Shown: positions 23,797-33,173 of the stretch, piece by piece
How positions within the stretch are numbered: position 1 is the first letter of the stretch
Layout of the letters: every line of letters starts with the position of its first letter
NCBI GenBank assembly: GCA_029858345.1
Contig: JAOUFG010000010.1
Coordinates: forward strand, 1 to 42,008
From: Phycisphaerae bacterium
GTDB lineage: Bacteria; Planctomycetota; Phycisphaerae; Sedimentisphaerales; Anaerohalosphaeraceae
Direction: 5' to 3'
DNA length: 42,008 nt
The notes under the pieces: model-generated
Told to the model about the DNA's origin: nothing
What the model saw: only the letters and a program-made list of their open reading frames with translations
The model's database searches: none
Translations under genes and position numbers: made by a program

Positions 23797-25659
23797 TTAT
23801 GTTATTTCTTCCGGTTTTATCCCGCCGAGTGCGGCCAGGGCGATTTTGACATTGCCGAACGGAGCGCTGACCGCAAAGCCCGCGACATGCGGTGCCAGCG
23901 TGGCGATCATCTCATGGGCGATTTCGATGCCGATCTTCCGGCCGTCTTCCTGTGTTTTTGCTTTGGCCATTCGTTTCAGTAATTCGTCCGGTACAGTCAC
24001 GCCCGGCACTTCGTTGGCCATGAACTCGGCATTCTTGTAACTGGTAAACGGCCAGATGCCGGCAATAAACGGCAATCCACAATCCTCAACCGCCGCCTCG
24101 AAAGTAAAGAACATCTCCGTATCAAACACCGGTTGCGTAATGACGTATTCAGCGCCCGCTGCGGTCTTTTGCTTAAACCGGTCGATCTCCCGATGCAGTT
24201 CCGACGCCACCGGATTTGCCCCCACACCAATCGTCAGCGACAACTGTTGCGGCAACTCATTTTGCGCGATGTCCAGCCCGCGATTTAAATCGTGCACCAC
24301 TTGTGTCAGCGCCACCGAATCCAGGTCAAAAACACCGGTTGCGTCCGGATACTCTCCCAGTTTCGGCGGATCGCCGGTAATCAGCAGCACGTTCCGAAGC
24401 CCCATCGCCTGAATCCCCAGCAAATCCGATTGCAGGCCGATCAGGTTTTTGTCGCGACAGCAGATATGCAGAATCGTTTCAATTTTGGCCGCCTGCTCGA
24501 TCTTCAGCGCCGTTACCAGCGGTGATAATCTAGCGCTGGCCCGCGGCCCGTCCGGGATATTGATGGCGTCAATCCCATGCTCGGCACAAAGTTTTGCGCT
24601 GTCGATGACCTTATCCGCATCCACCCCCCGTGGCGGCGTCAGCTCGATACAGGTGATCGGCTTGCCGCTTGCTAATTTTTTTCCAAGGGCGCTTCTTTCC
24701 GCCAGCGGAACCGATTCAATACCTGCTGGTTTAACTTTGCTTACACTGATAGGAATCGCAGCGGGCTTAACCGTGGTTGCCTTGTCCAAAGCCCGCACGG
24801 ATTTAACGATTTCGCGTATATGCGCCGGAGTCGTGCCGCAGCAGCCGCCGATGATCCGGGCGCCGTTCTCATAAAATCGCTTGGCGTACTCGGCCATATA
24901 TTCCGGCGTACACATATACAGCGTGCGTCCTTCAACCCGGCGGGGCAGTCCTGCGTTCGGCTGGATGGAAATCGGCTTATTGGTAACATTCCGCAACCGC
25001 CGCAATCCTTCGAGCATGTCCGAAGGCCCCAATGAACAGTTCAGTCCCACCGCAACCACTGACGTGTGTTCTGCAATTTCGGCAATCGCCTTTTCGATAG
25101 GTGTTCCAAAAAAAGTTTCAAGCTGTTCCGTACAGGTCATCTGCGCAACGATCGGCAGTCCGGTCTTCGCAGCCGCTTCGATTGCAATGTGCAGTTCCGC
25201 TGTGCTGGTAAATGTCTCCAGCAAAAGAAAATCCACACCCCCATCAGCCAATGCTTTTGTTTGCTGACCGAAGGCCTCGGTAAGGGAAACGGTCAGCTCT
25301 TCATTCGGATTGGGATTGTTCGTTCCTGCCGGTCCGACCGACCCGGCCACCAGGACCGCGTCCCCTGCGGCCTCTTTGGCACGGGATGAAGCAGTTGCAT
25401 TAATCGCCTGGACCTTATCGACCAGACCGAACTGGCCCAGTTTAAATGCGTTTGCGCCAAAGGTGTTCGTTTCGATAAAATCGCAGCCGGACTCCACATA
25501 TTCCTGATGAATCGACCGAATCAGTTCCGGCTTGGCCAAATTCAGCTCATCAAAGCACGTATTCAGGAAAACACCGCGCTGATAGAGCATTGTCCCCATA
25601 GCCCCGTCGCCGATAAGGATTTCCTGCTTAAGGCGATGTTCCAGATTTAATTTTGACAT
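23797..25659 (-). CDS. Homocysteine S-methyltransferase / methylenetetrahydrofolate reductase fusion
   Basis: A 620-residue bifunctional protein of the YitJ type. Residues about 1-290 are a Zn-dependent homocysteine S-methyltransferase domain: ILIGDGAMGTMLYQRG, FIETNTFGANAFKL, a Zn Cys in VAVGLNCSLGP and the Cys pair IIGGCCGTTPAHI. Residues about 325-620 are a MetF-like reductase: TCIELTPPRGVD, NIPDGPRASARLS, HICCRDKNLIGLQ, ITGDPPKLGEYPDATGVFD, YVITQPVFD and IAGIWPFTSYKNAEFMANEV. It links one-carbon reduction with methionine synthesis in the cytoplasm. No cobalamin domain is present. It is divergent from accB and stands alone on its strand. Confidence 0.93.
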   Translation of the reverse strand: MSKLNLEHRLKQEILIGDGAMGTMLYQRGVFLNTCFDELNLAKPELIRSIHQEYVESGCDFIETNTFGANAFKLGQFGLVDKVQAINATASSRAKEAAGDAVLVAGSVGPAGTNNPNPNEELTVSLTEAFGQQTKALADGGVDFLLLETFTSTAELHIAIEAAAKTGLPIVAQMTCTEQLETFFGTPIEKAIAEIAEHTSVVAVGLNCSLGPSDMLEGLRRLRNVTNKPISIQPNAGLPRRVEGRTLYMCTPEYMAEYAKRFYENGARIIGGCCGTTPAHIREIVKSVRALDKATTVKPAAIPISVSKVKPAGIESVPLAERSALGKKLASGKPITCIELTPPRGVDADKVIDSAKLCAEHGIDAINIPDGPRASARLSPLVTALKIEQAAKIETILHICCRDKNLIGLQSDLLGIQAMGLRNVLLITGDPPKLGEYPDATGVFDLDSVALTQVVHDLNRGLDIAQNELPQQLSLTIGVGANPVASELHREIDRFKQKTAAGAEYVITQPVFDTEMFFTFEAAVEDCGLPFIAGIWPFTSYKNAEFMANEVPGVTVPDELLKRMAKAKTQEDGRKIGIEIAHEMIATLAPHVAGFAVSAPFGNVKIALAALGGIKPEEIT

Positions 25660-25824
25660 AATTTAATGGCTCCGGCACAAAAACGCGTGTTTTCTGTAAA
25701 ACAAAACGAATTATCCCGAAAATGGGGTAAAAATCAATCAATTGTGATAGTTTTTAATGAAATATGTTTTTATCGGTCGAAAACACAATAACGAATCTGT
25801 TCGTCCGTTACGGCATGAAAGTGC

Positions 25825-25853
25825 TTGCAATTTTGCAAGAGTTGGCTATACTG
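25825..25853 (+). promoter_or_regulatory. accB promoter with a palindrome over the -35
   Basis: TTGCAA (25826-25831), 16 bp, TATACT (25848-25853), about 74 bp ahead of accB. The -35 lies within CTTGCAA-TT-TTGCAAG (25825-25840), a perfect 7-bp inverted repeat that would be a natural operator. Confidence 0.55.
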
Positions 25854-25926
25854 ACCGCCTGACTCTTGGAAAAAGTCGACATGTCGTGTAGAAATTAAAA
25901 AGATATTACAGCCTCGGAAAAAGACC

Positions 25927-26367
25927 ATGGAATTTAAAAAAGTAAAAGAACTGATAGATGTGATGAAAGAGAATGACCTCGTGGAATTAGAGGTTGTCGA
26001 TGGTGATTCTAAGATACATCTTAAGCGCCCCGGTACCGCGGCACCGGTGATGACGCAGGTTCCGATGGCTGCTCCCGCAACTGCTCCAACGGCCGCCAGT
26101 GCACCCGCTCCGGCGGCGGAAGACGATAATCTCATCAAGGTGACCTCTCCAATCGTCGGGACGTTCTATCAGGCCTCAAGCCCCGATGCCGCTCCCTATG
26201 CCAAGGTGGGGGATAAAGTCAATGCAGATACAGTCGTATGTATCATCGAGGCGATGAAGGTGATGAACGAAATCAGGGCCGAGGCATCCGGAACGGTTGT
26301 TGAGGTCCTTTGTAAGGATGGTCAGGCGGTCGAATTCGGCCAGGTGCTTTTCAAACTTCGTCCCTGA
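25927..26367 (+). CDS. accB: Acetyl-CoA carboxylase biotin carboxyl carrier protein
   Basis: A 146-residue BCCP. The N-terminal helical segment ([21 protein letters not shown]) is followed by an Ala/Pro-rich linker (about 38-64) and the biotinyl domain (about 70-146). The biotin lysine is K111 in EAMKVMNEI, and the thumb region [23 protein letters not shown] is the AccB type, not the decarboxylase type. It carries the carboxyl group from AccC to a carboxyltransferase. accA and accD are not in the window. Confidence 0.95.
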   Translation: MEFKKVKELIDVMKENDLVELEVVDGDSKIHLKRPGTAAPVMTQVPMAAPATAPTAASAPAPAAEDDNLIKVTSPIVGTFYQASSPDAAPYAKVGDKVNADTVVCIIEAMKVMNEIRAEASGTVVEVLCKDGQAVEFGQVLFKLRP

Positions 26368-26415
26368 CAATCGATACCAATGCAACTCTCTCCTTTTTGA
26401 TAATAAGGCAGCTTT

Positions 26416-27756
26416 ATGTTTTCAAGGATATTAATTGCCAATCGAGGTGAAATCGCGCTTCGCATCATCCGGGCTTGTCGTGAGCTTGGGATCGAAGCGG
26501 TGGTTGTGCATTCTGAAGCGGATCGGGATGCGGCTTATGTACAGCTTGCGGATGAAGCGATCTGTATCGGTCCGCCCTCGGCGGCCAAAAGCTACCTGAA
26601 TATCCCAGCGATTATCAGCGCCGCGGAAGTGGCGGATGTCGATGCGATCCACCCGGGATATGGTTTCCTGGCCGAAAACGCCCATTTTGCTGATATCTGC
26701 AATGAATGCGGAATTGCTTTTATTGGCCCCAGCCCCGATTCGATGCGGCAGTTGGGCGATAAGGTTGCAGCCAGAGAGCTTGCGATAAAAGCCCGTGTTC
26801 CGGTAGTGCCCGGGTCTGACGGTGAAATTAAAAATGAAGCCGACGCGATTAAGCTGGCCAACAAAATCGGCTATCCGGTCATTGTTAAAGCTGCCGCCGG
26901 CGGCGGCGGTCGCGGCATGCGCGTCGCCCATAATGACATCAGTTTGCACAAAGGGTTTGCCGCCGCGAAAATGGAGGCCGAGGCCGCTTTTAAAAACGGC
27001 ATCGTATATCTTGAAAAAGTCATTGTTGAGCCGCGTCATGTGGAAGTGCAACTCATGGCCGACAAAAGCGGCAACGCGGTCCACTTTTTTGAGCGGGATT
27101 GCACAATCCAGCGGCGTCACCAAAAACTGATTGAAGAGTCACCGTGTCCGGTGCTGGACGAAAAGACCCGCGAAGAACTCTGCAAGTCGGCGCTTCGCCT
27201 GATTAAAGAGGCGAAATATCACAATGCCGCAACGTGTGAATTCCTGTTGGACAAGGACAATAATTTCTATTTTATCGAAGTCAATACGCGTATTCAGGTT
27301 GAACATCCGGTAACGGAAATGGTGACTGGTCAGGATTTAATCAAGTGGCAGCTCAAGATCGCCTCCGGTCATACGCTGGATCTGCGGCAGCGGGACATTC
27401 GTCACCGGGGAGTCGCCATGGAATGCCGCATCAATGCCGAAGACCCCGCCCGTGATTTTGCCCCCTCTCCCGGAAGAGTCGATAAGTTCATTGTGCCGGG
27501 AGGGTTTGGCGTTCGCGTGGACACCCACCTCTATCAGGATGCGATGGTCTCGCCTTATTATGATTCGATGGTAGCCAAGCTCGTCGTTCATCAACCCACC
27601 CGTGAGGAAGCCATTGCGACCATGCAGCGGGCATTGGGCGAATTTAAGATCGAACCCATCAAAACCACCATTCCTATATGCCAGAAGATTCTCTCGCACA
27701 ATCTGTTTGTCAAAAATGAGGTGGACACCGGGTTTATCGAACGACATCTGGGTTAA
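26416..27756 (+). CDS. accC: Acetyl-CoA carboxylase biotin carboxylase
   Basis: A 446-residue ATP-grasp enzyme that carboxylates biotin on AccB using bicarbonate and ATP. Motifs: [34 protein letters not shown], the glycine-rich loop [62 protein letters not shown], and [10 protein letters not shown]. Length equals that of free-standing AccC. It follows accB by 48 bp in a typical accBC operon. No terminator is obvious after it, and the next gene has its own promoter. Confidence 0.97.
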   Translation: MFSRILIANRGEIALRIIRACRELGIEAVVVHSEADRDAAYVQLADEAICIGPPSAAKSYLNIPAIISAAEVADVDAIHPGYGFLAENAHFADICNECGIAFIGPSPDSMRQLGDKVAARELAIKARVPVVPGSDGEIKNEADAIKLANKIGYPVIVKAAAGGGGRGMRVAHNDISLHKGFAAAKMEAEAAFKNGIVYLEKVIVEPRHVEVQLMADKSGNAVHFFERDCTIQRRHQKLIEESPCPVLDEKTREELCKSALRLIKEAKYHNAATCEFLLDKDNNFYFIEVNTRIQVEHPVTEMVTGQDLIKWQLKIASGHTLDLRQRDIRHRGVAMECRINAEDPARDFAPSPGRVDKFIVPGGFGVRVDTHLYQDAMVSPYYDSMVAKLVVHQPTREEAIATMQRALGEFKIEPIKTTIPICQKILSHNLFVKNEVDTGFIERHLG

Positions 27757-27868
27757 CGGATATGACCGGTGGGTGTATTTTTTCTATTCTCCAACTTTCG
27801 ATATATAAAAGCTTGAATAGTCACTATTTGCAGGTGTTAAGCCGGATTGTATAGACAGTGTTTTTTGT

Positions 27869-27896
27869 TTGACTTGTATTGATTTTGGACTAAACT
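27869..27896 (+). promoter_or_regulatory. Promoter of the etf/acyl-CoA dehydrogenase operon
   Basis: TTGACT (27869-27874), a 16-bp spacer and TAAACT (27891-27896), about 55 bp before etfB. The match is moderate. It would drive etfB, etfA and the dehydrogenase gene, which end at the terminator at 31856-31886. Confidence 0.5.
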
Positions 27897-27951
27897 ACGA
27901 AATCTTTGTATTCTGGAAAAATAAGGTGTTTGAAGTTCATGGAGATTATCA

Positions 27952-28839
27952 GTGGGATATAATTGTGTAGTACTGGTTAAGCAGGTGCCTGATACCAAAC
28001 GGATTACAGGTCAGGCCATGAATGAGGACGGCACGGTTAACCGCGCTGCGCTGCCGGCGATTTTCAACCCGGAAGACCTCAATGCGCTGGAATTGGCGCT
28101 GGATATTAAGGATCAGTTCGGCGGGACCGTGACGGTGATGGCGATGGGCCTGCCCGCTGCGGCGGATATCTTGCGAGCGGGGTTGTACCGCGGGGCGGAT
28201 CAGGCGATTCTGGTGACGGACCGGCGATGTGCAGCGTCGGATACACTGGCGACCAGCTATATCCTCAGTTGCGGTGTCAAAAAACTCAGCCCCGATATCG
28301 TCCTGTGCGGGCGGCAAGCCATCGACGGCGACACAGCCCAGGTCGGCCCGCAAATTGCCGAAAAGCTCAACTTGCCGCAGGTTACCTATGTCGAAAACTT
28401 AGTTTCCCTCAACGGCAAGACCGTCGTGGCAAAACGCAATCTCGGCAACGGCTGGCAGGAAGTCAAGAGCCAGTTGCCGGCGCTGCTGACGGTGTTGGAT
28501 ACCGCCAATGAGCCCCGTGTCCCGCGGGCAAAGCAATTGATGAAATATAAATTCGCCAAGTGCCGCCTGGAAGTCGAGGCCGCTGCGAAAGAAGACAGTA
28601 CCATCGATGTGGAAGCCGTCTGTAAGGATCTGGAAGTGAAGGGCCTGCTGATCAAACAGTGGGATCTGGACGATCTGAAAGCGGATTTGCAATGGTGCGG
28701 CCGGGACGGTTCCCCGACGAAAGTGCACCGTATCCAAAGCGTCGTCCTCGCGGCCAAAGACACAAAGACGGTGGAACCCACGCAGCAAAGCATTGAAACA
28801 ATGGTCCACGAATTAATCGTCGATCATACGATTGGGTAA
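27952..28839 (+). CDS. etfB: Electron transfer flavoprotein beta subunit
   Basis: A 295-residue EtfB. The N-terminus CVVLVKQVPDTKR and the INPEDLNALELAL-type segment (FNPEDLNALELALDIKD) are family hallmarks, followed by DIVLCGRQAIDGDTAQVGPQ for nucleotide binding and LPALLTV. It forms a heterodimer with EtfA and takes electrons from acyl-CoA dehydrogenases. GTG at 27952 has GGAGA seven bases upstream. The residues after about 255 are longer than in short EtfB proteins. Whether it bifurcates electrons cannot be told from sequence reading alone. Confidence 0.94.
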   Translation: MGYNCVVLVKQVPDTKRITGQAMNEDGTVNRAALPAIFNPEDLNALELALDIKDQFGGTVTVMAMGLPAAADILRAGLYRGADQAILVTDRRCAASDTLATSYILSCGVKKLSPDIVLCGRQAIDGDTAQVGPQIAEKLNLPQVTYVENLVSLNGKTVVAKRNLGNGWQEVKSQLPALLTVLDTANEPRVPRAKQLMKYKFAKCRLEVEAAAKEDSTIDVEAVCKDLEVKGLLIKQWDLDDLKADLQWCGRDGSPTKVHRIQSVVLAAKDTKTVEPTQQSIETMVHELIVDHTIG

Positions 28840-28891
28840 TAATGAGAAAGCAAACAAGTCCGATGGGCAGTGCAATAGCAAGGAAGAACAG

Positions 28892-29920
28892 ATGATAGAA
28901 GTAAATAAACAGGGAGAAGTTTGGGTTTTTGCCGAACAGCATAACGGAAAGCTGGAAGACACTTCGCTGGAACTGCTGAGCAAGGGCCGTGAACTGGCCG
29001 ATACACTCAAGGTTCCGCTGGCAACGCTGCTGCTGGGCGACAAGGTCGCCGATCTGTGTGAGCGTCTGGGCCAGTACGGAGCCGATAAGGTCTATCTGGC
29101 TGAACATCCATTGCTGGAGCATTACCAGACCAGCAGCTATGCGAAAGTGATTGATGGTTTGATCGAAAAGTACAAGCCGCAGATTGCTCTGTATGGGGCC
29201 ACGCCGTGCGGACGGGATTTGGCGCCGCGGGTTGCCAGTGCGACCAAGGCCGGACTGACCGCCGATTGCACCGATTTACAAATCGGCAATCACGAAATCA
29301 AGAAAACCGGCGAAGTTTACGAGAATCTGCTGCTTCAGATTCGTCCCGCGTTTGGCGGCAACATCATTGCGACGATCATCAACTATGACCGCTGGCCGCA
29401 AATGGCGACCGTGCGTGAAGGCGTCATGCCGATGCCGACGCCGGATGTAAAACGTAAAGCCCGGATTGTCAAAGAACCCGTTCATTTGTCTCAGACGGAT
29501 TTGGCGATTGAAATTCTCGCCGAACATATGCAGGCCAAAAAGGTCAACCTCAAGGCCTCGCGCGTGATTGTCGCCGGCGGCGCCGGTGTCGGCAGCAAAG
29601 ACAATTTCAAGCTGGTCTGGGATCTGGCGCATTGTCTGGGCGGAGCGCCCGGAGCGACCCGTGCCGCGGTCGATTTAGGATTCATCGACCGTGACCATCA
29701 GGTCGGCCAGACGGGTACAACGGTACGGCCGAGTTTATATGTCGCTGTCGGTATCAGCGGGGCGATTCAGCATCAGGCCGGTATGGCGGACAGCCAGAAG
29801 ATCATCGCAATCAACAACGACCCGGAGGCCCCGATATTCAATGTCGCCCATTACAAGATCGTCGGCGATTTGAATCAGGTGGTGCCGATGATGATCAAAG
29901 CAATCAGGGAAAAGGTATAG
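28892..29920 (+). CDS. etfA: Electron transfer flavoprotein alpha subunit
   Basis: A 342-residue EtfA without an N-terminal ferredoxin domain. The C-terminal FAD domain is clear: SRVIVAGGAGVGSKDNFKLV, LGGAPGATRAAVDLGFIDRD, QVGQTGTTVRPSLYVAVGIS, GAIQHQAGM and IAINNDPEAPIFNVAHYKIVGD. ATG at 28892 has AGGAAG five bases upstream (28881-28886); an upstream ATG at 28832 would overlap etfB and is less likely. The stop TAG merges with a GACAGGATTAAC repeat. Confidence 0.95.
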   Translation: MIEVNKQGEVWVFAEQHNGKLEDTSLELLSKGRELADTLKVPLATLLLGDKVADLCERLGQYGADKVYLAEHPLLEHYQTSSYAKVIDGLIEKYKPQIALYGATPCGRDLAPRVASATKAGLTADCTDLQIGNHEIKKTGEVYENLLLQIRPAFGGNIIATIINYDRWPQMATVREGVMPMPTPDVKRKARIVKEPVHLSQTDLAIEILAEHMQAKKVNLKASRVIVAGGAGVGSKDNFKLVWDLAHCLGGAPGATRAAVDLGFIDRDHQVGQTGTTVRPSLYVAVGISGAIQHQAGMADSQKIIAINNDPEAPIFNVAHYKIVGDLNQVVPMMIKAIREKV

Positions 29921-29986
29921 ACAGGATTAACACAAGGTTTTCAGACGGGATTTACAGGATAAATATTTAATCTTGTTAATCCTGTC
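29920..29986. repeat. GACAGGATTAAC / GTTAATCCTGTC inverted repeat
   Basis: A perfect 12-bp inverted repeat (29920-29931 and 29975-29986) enclosing a second imperfect ACAGGAT unit. The left arm shares its first G with the etfA stop codon TAG. It fills the 98-bp gap between etfA and the acyl-CoA dehydrogenase gene and could set their relative expression as an mRNA hairpin. Confidence 0.75.
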
Positions 29987-30018
29987 AAAAAAATAATCTG
30001 TGAAATAAGGAATGTATC

Positions 30019-31818
30019 ATGGGAAATTTTTATAAAGACAATGACGATATTCAGTTCTTGTTCCGGCACATGGATCTGAAAGAGGTTGCTGGGCTGCAGG
30101 AAGAGGGCTTCAAGTATGCCGACCAGTTCAACACTGCCCCTGTAAATGCCGAAGAGGCGGTGACTAATTACGATATGGTCCTTGATTCGATAGGCCAACT
30201 CAGCGCCGACTTCATCGCCCCTCGCAGTGAAGATGTGGACCATGAAGGCAACACGCTCAATCCGGACGGCACGGTCAGCTATGCAAGTGGCATCGCCGAT
30301 GCGTTAAATGCATTAGCTAAAGCCGATGTCATGGGCTTTACACTGCCGCACCGGTTTGGGGGGCTGAATTTCCCGAATACGATCTATTCCATGGCAATCG
30401 AGATTGTTTCGCGTGCGGATGCCTCGCTGATGAATATTTTCGGCCTGCAGGGCATCGCCGAAACGATCAACTTCTTCGCCGACGAAGATATCAAGCAGTA
30501 TTACCTGCACGACTTTGCCTCCGGTAAAGTGACCGGCGCGATGGTGCTGACCGAACCGGACGCCGGATCGGACCTGCAGGCCTGCAAGTTACGGGCGTTT
30601 CAGGATGACGACGGCAACTGGTTCCTGCACGGCGTCAAACGCTTCATCACCAACGGCTGCGGCGAAGTACTGCTCGTGCTGGCACGTTCGGAAGAACGCA
30701 GTGGTGGTCTGGGACTGAGCTTGTTTGTGTGTGACCGCGGTCCGACCGTCAAGGTACGTCGTCTGGAAGATAAACTCGGTATCCACGGTTCTCCGACCTG
30801 CGAACTGTTCTTTGACAATACGCCATGCCAGATCATTGGCGAGCGTCAGCGCGGCCTTGTGACATACGTCATGAGCCTGATGAACGGCGCCCGCATCGGT
30901 ATCGCCGGTCAGTCGATGGGCATCGCCGAAGCAACCTACCGCATCGCCCGCGATTATGCCGCCAGCCGTGAACAGTTTGGTGTACCGATTGAGAAACTGC
31001 CTGCTGTTCGCGATCTGGTGATTGATATGAAAATGGCTATCGAAGCCGGCAGGGCGCTGCTCTACGAAACAAGCTGGGTCGTGGATCACGAGATCGGCCT
31101 CAACAAGATCATCGATAATTCCGACGACAAAGACGCCATTAAGGCGGCCAAGCAGGAATTAAAGTTCATCAAACGTCTGGCCGGAATGCTGACCCCGATG
31201 AGTAAATACTATTGCTCGGAAATGTCCAATACGGTCTCGTATGACTCGATCCAGGTTCTCGGCGGGTCCGGCTACATGCGGGACTATGCCTGCGAACGTC
31301 ACGCGCGGGACGCCCGTATCACAACGATTTACGAAGGCACCAGCCAGTTACAGGTCGTTGCGGCGGTGCGCGGCGTGTGCGGCGGAACCTGCGAAAAATA
31401 TCTGGTCCAATTAGCCGAAAAACAATACGCCGACAGCGTGCAGGATTTAACGAAACTGCTGGCCGAAGGCACCCAAACGCTGCTCGGATGTGCGGCCTTT
31501 GCCAAAGAGCAGGGCGTTGATTACATGGATCTCTATGGCCGCCAGTTGGTGGATATGGCGATCGCGTTGATCATCGGCTACTACTTCTGCGATCAGGCCT
31601 CCTCAAAGGTCCAGATGGATGTCGCGGTGGCCGGTAACGGCAGGGCGGATGCCCCCAAAACCGTCTCCATGCGTCAGCGTAAAGAGACCCTGGCCCGCCG
31701 GTACGTCACCCGCAACGCGGCCCTGATCAAATCGCTGGCCGAAGAGGTCCGTTCCGGCGACAAAACCACCTTCAAGGACTACGAAGCCCTCATCGGCCCC
31801 GTCCCCGAGATGGCATAA
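30019..31818 (+). CDS. Acyl-CoA dehydrogenase with C-terminal extension
   Basis: A 599-residue flavoprotein of the acyl-CoA dehydrogenase family. FAD/substrate motifs: MVLTEPDAGSDLQACKLRA, FITNGCGEVLLVLARSE, GARIGIAGQSMGIAEATYRI and YAASREQFGVPIEKLPAV. The VLGGSGYMRDYACERHARDA motif follows, then the catalytic base segment TTIYEGTSQLQ. About 380-400 residues is usual; this one has roughly 150 extra C-terminal residues and a longer N-terminus, as in the long forms found with Etf in anaerobes. It oxidises an unidentified acyl-CoA and passes electrons to EtfAB. AAGGAATGTATC precedes the ATG. Confidence 0.93.
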   Translation: MGNFYKDNDDIQFLFRHMDLKEVAGLQEEGFKYADQFNTAPVNAEEAVTNYDMVLDSIGQLSADFIAPRSEDVDHEGNTLNPDGTVSYASGIADALNALAKADVMGFTLPHRFGGLNFPNTIYSMAIEIVSRADASLMNIFGLQGIAETINFFADEDIKQYYLHDFASGKVTGAMVLTEPDAGSDLQACKLRAFQDDDGNWFLHGVKRFITNGCGEVLLVLARSEERSGGLGLSLFVCDRGPTVKVRRLEDKLGIHGSPTCELFFDNTPCQIIGERQRGLVTYVMSLMNGARIGIAGQSMGIAEATYRIARDYAASREQFGVPIEKLPAVRDLVIDMKMAIEAGRALLYETSWVVDHEIGLNKIIDNSDDKDAIKAAKQELKFIKRLAGMLTPMSKYYCSEMSNTVSYDSIQVLGGSGYMRDYACERHARDARITTIYEGTSQLQVVAAVRGVCGGTCEKYLVQLAEKQYADSVQDLTKLLAEGTQTLLGCAAFAKEQGVDYMDLYGRQLVDMAIALIIGYYFCDQASSKVQMDVAVAGNGRADAPKTVSMRQRKETLARRYVTRNAALIKSLAEEVRSGDKTTFKDYEALIGPVPEMA

Positions 31819-31855
31819 AATCTGTGATATAATTAAACCAAGAGTTGTTTACTAC

Positions 31856-31886
31856 AAGCCCCGGACCTCAAATCTGGGGCTTTTTT
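31856..31886 (+). terminator. Intrinsic terminator after the etf/dehydrogenase operon
   Basis: AAGCCCC (31856-31862) pairs with GGGGCTT (31876-31882), and six T (31881-31886) end the structure. The position, 38 bp after the dehydrogenase stop, is classical. Confidence 0.9.
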
Positions 31887-31943
31887 GTTGACGGATTCAG
31901 GGCAGAACCTCTATACTGCTTATTGACGGGATGCTTGAATGTA

Positions 31944-32028
31944 TGGCCTGAAAGGCCAAAGTAATTTAGCCCAAGGCAACGCCCTGGGAGCAAGTGCATC
32001 AAAAAAGAGTAAAACGCCCTGAAAGGGC
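31944..32028 (+). repeat. Three-hairpin repeat cassette, copy 3
   Basis: Hairpins in order: TGGCC/GGCCA (31944-31958), CCCA.GGC/GCC.TGGG (31970-31988), GCCC/GGGC (32016-32028). It ends 35 bp before the ATPase gene and has the same three-part order as 7297-7403 and 23087-23182. Confidence 0.7.
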
Positions 32029-32063
32029 AGCATAAATTAGCTCCCAGAGAGAGTAAAGGTTTT

Positions 32064-33173
32064 ATGGGAAATCCCATTAGCAAAATCACAATCAAGGGTT
32101 TCAAGTCAATTCGCAACCAGGAAATTGAACTGCGAAATCTCAATATCCTTATTGGTCCCAATGGAGCGGGAAAAAGCAATTTTCTCCAATTTTTTCAACT
32201 TTTACGTGCAATTGCAAAAGGGCGATTTCAAATTTACGTTGAAGATGGCGCTGACAGAATACTTTATTTGGGTTCAAAAGTTACACATGAACTGGTTGGA
32301 TGTCTTCAGATGAGGCAACATGAGGTGTCTTGGGAATTTAAAATATTTCCTTCCAAGACCAATAAATTGCTTTTCTTCGAAGAGACGGTAACAGGTGGGC
32401 CGAGTACTTTGAGTAGTAAATGGGCCAAAAAGCTTGACCACGGATTAAGTGAGTCAACATTGTTTTCAAAAGGGAATAAAGACCATGACGAATATGTAGC
32501 GAAAATACGAGAAGCGGTTCAGCCGGTTATGGAAAGTTGGGTTGCTTATCATTTTCATGATACCAGCGATTTTGCCAAAGTGAAATTGCCTTATACAAAA
32601 AGAGACTATGAATACTTATATTCCGATGCGAGAAATCTTGCTACATTTCTTTTATTCTTAAAAAAGAAGTATGAAAAAGAATATCAACGGATTCGTGAAA
32701 CGATCCAGTTAGCAGCCCCTTTCTTTGACGATTTTCGCTTACTTGATGAAGAAAATAAAGATGACATAGTGCTTGAGTGGAAACAGAAAGGATCTAATTA
32801 CCCCTTCCTCTCCAGCCAAATATCAGATGGTACACTGCGGTTTATGTGCCTGACAACGGCCTTACTCCAGCCGGAACCGCCGTCAACCATCCTTTTAGAC
32901 GAGCCAGAATTGGGACTGCACCCTCATGCTCTGGTGTTACTGGCCGAAATGATAAAGGCCGCTTCGGTGAAAACACAGGTGATCGTTTCGACGCAATCCC
33001 CACTATTGATCGACTATTTTGAGCCGCAGGATATTATCGTGGTCAATCGTGAAAACGGAGAATCAAAATTCAGGCGGCTCGATGAAGAAAAATTAAAACT
33101 CTGGCTGGAAGATTACTCGCTGGGTGAACTGTGGCAGAAAAACATCTTTGAGGACAGTCCCGGTTATGAATAG
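32064..33173 (+). CDS. AAA ATPase (OLD/AbiL-like), partner of a DUF4276 protein
   Basis: A 369-residue SMC/ABC-like ATPase of the AAA_15/AAA_21 type. Walker A is GPNGAGKS (31-38), preceded by ITIKGFKSIRNQEI. The signature-like SQISDGTLRF (251-260), Walker B TILLDEPELGLHP (275-287) and the H-loop region VIVSTQSPLLIDYF follow. The middle part (about 85-240) is a variable insert. Its last eight bases overlap the start of the DUF4276 gene, so the two are translated together. ATPase + TOPRIM or DUF4276 pairs act in abortive infection (AbiL, PARIS-like); that role here is inferred from architecture. The gene is AT-rich relative to the etf genes and lies between a terminator/repeat cassette and a housekeeping phosphatase. 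Confidence 0.85.
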   Translation: MGNPISKITIKGFKSIRNQEIELRNLNILIGPNGAGKSNFLQFFQLLRAIAKGRFQIYVEDGADRILYLGSKVTHELVGCLQMRQHEVSWEFKIFPSKTNKLLFFEETVTGGPSTLSSKWAKKLDHGLSESTLFSKGNKDHDEYVAKIREAVQPVMESWVAYHFHDTSDFAKVKLPYTKRDYEYLYSDARNLATFLLFLKKKYEKEYQRIRETIQLAAPFFDDFRLLDEENKDDIVLEWKQKGSNYPFLSSQISDGTLRFMCLTTALLQPEPPSTILLDEPELGLHPHALVLLAEMIKAASVKTQVIVSTQSPLLIDYFEPQDIIVVNRENGESKFRRLDEEKLKLWLEDYSLGELWQKNIFEDSPGYE

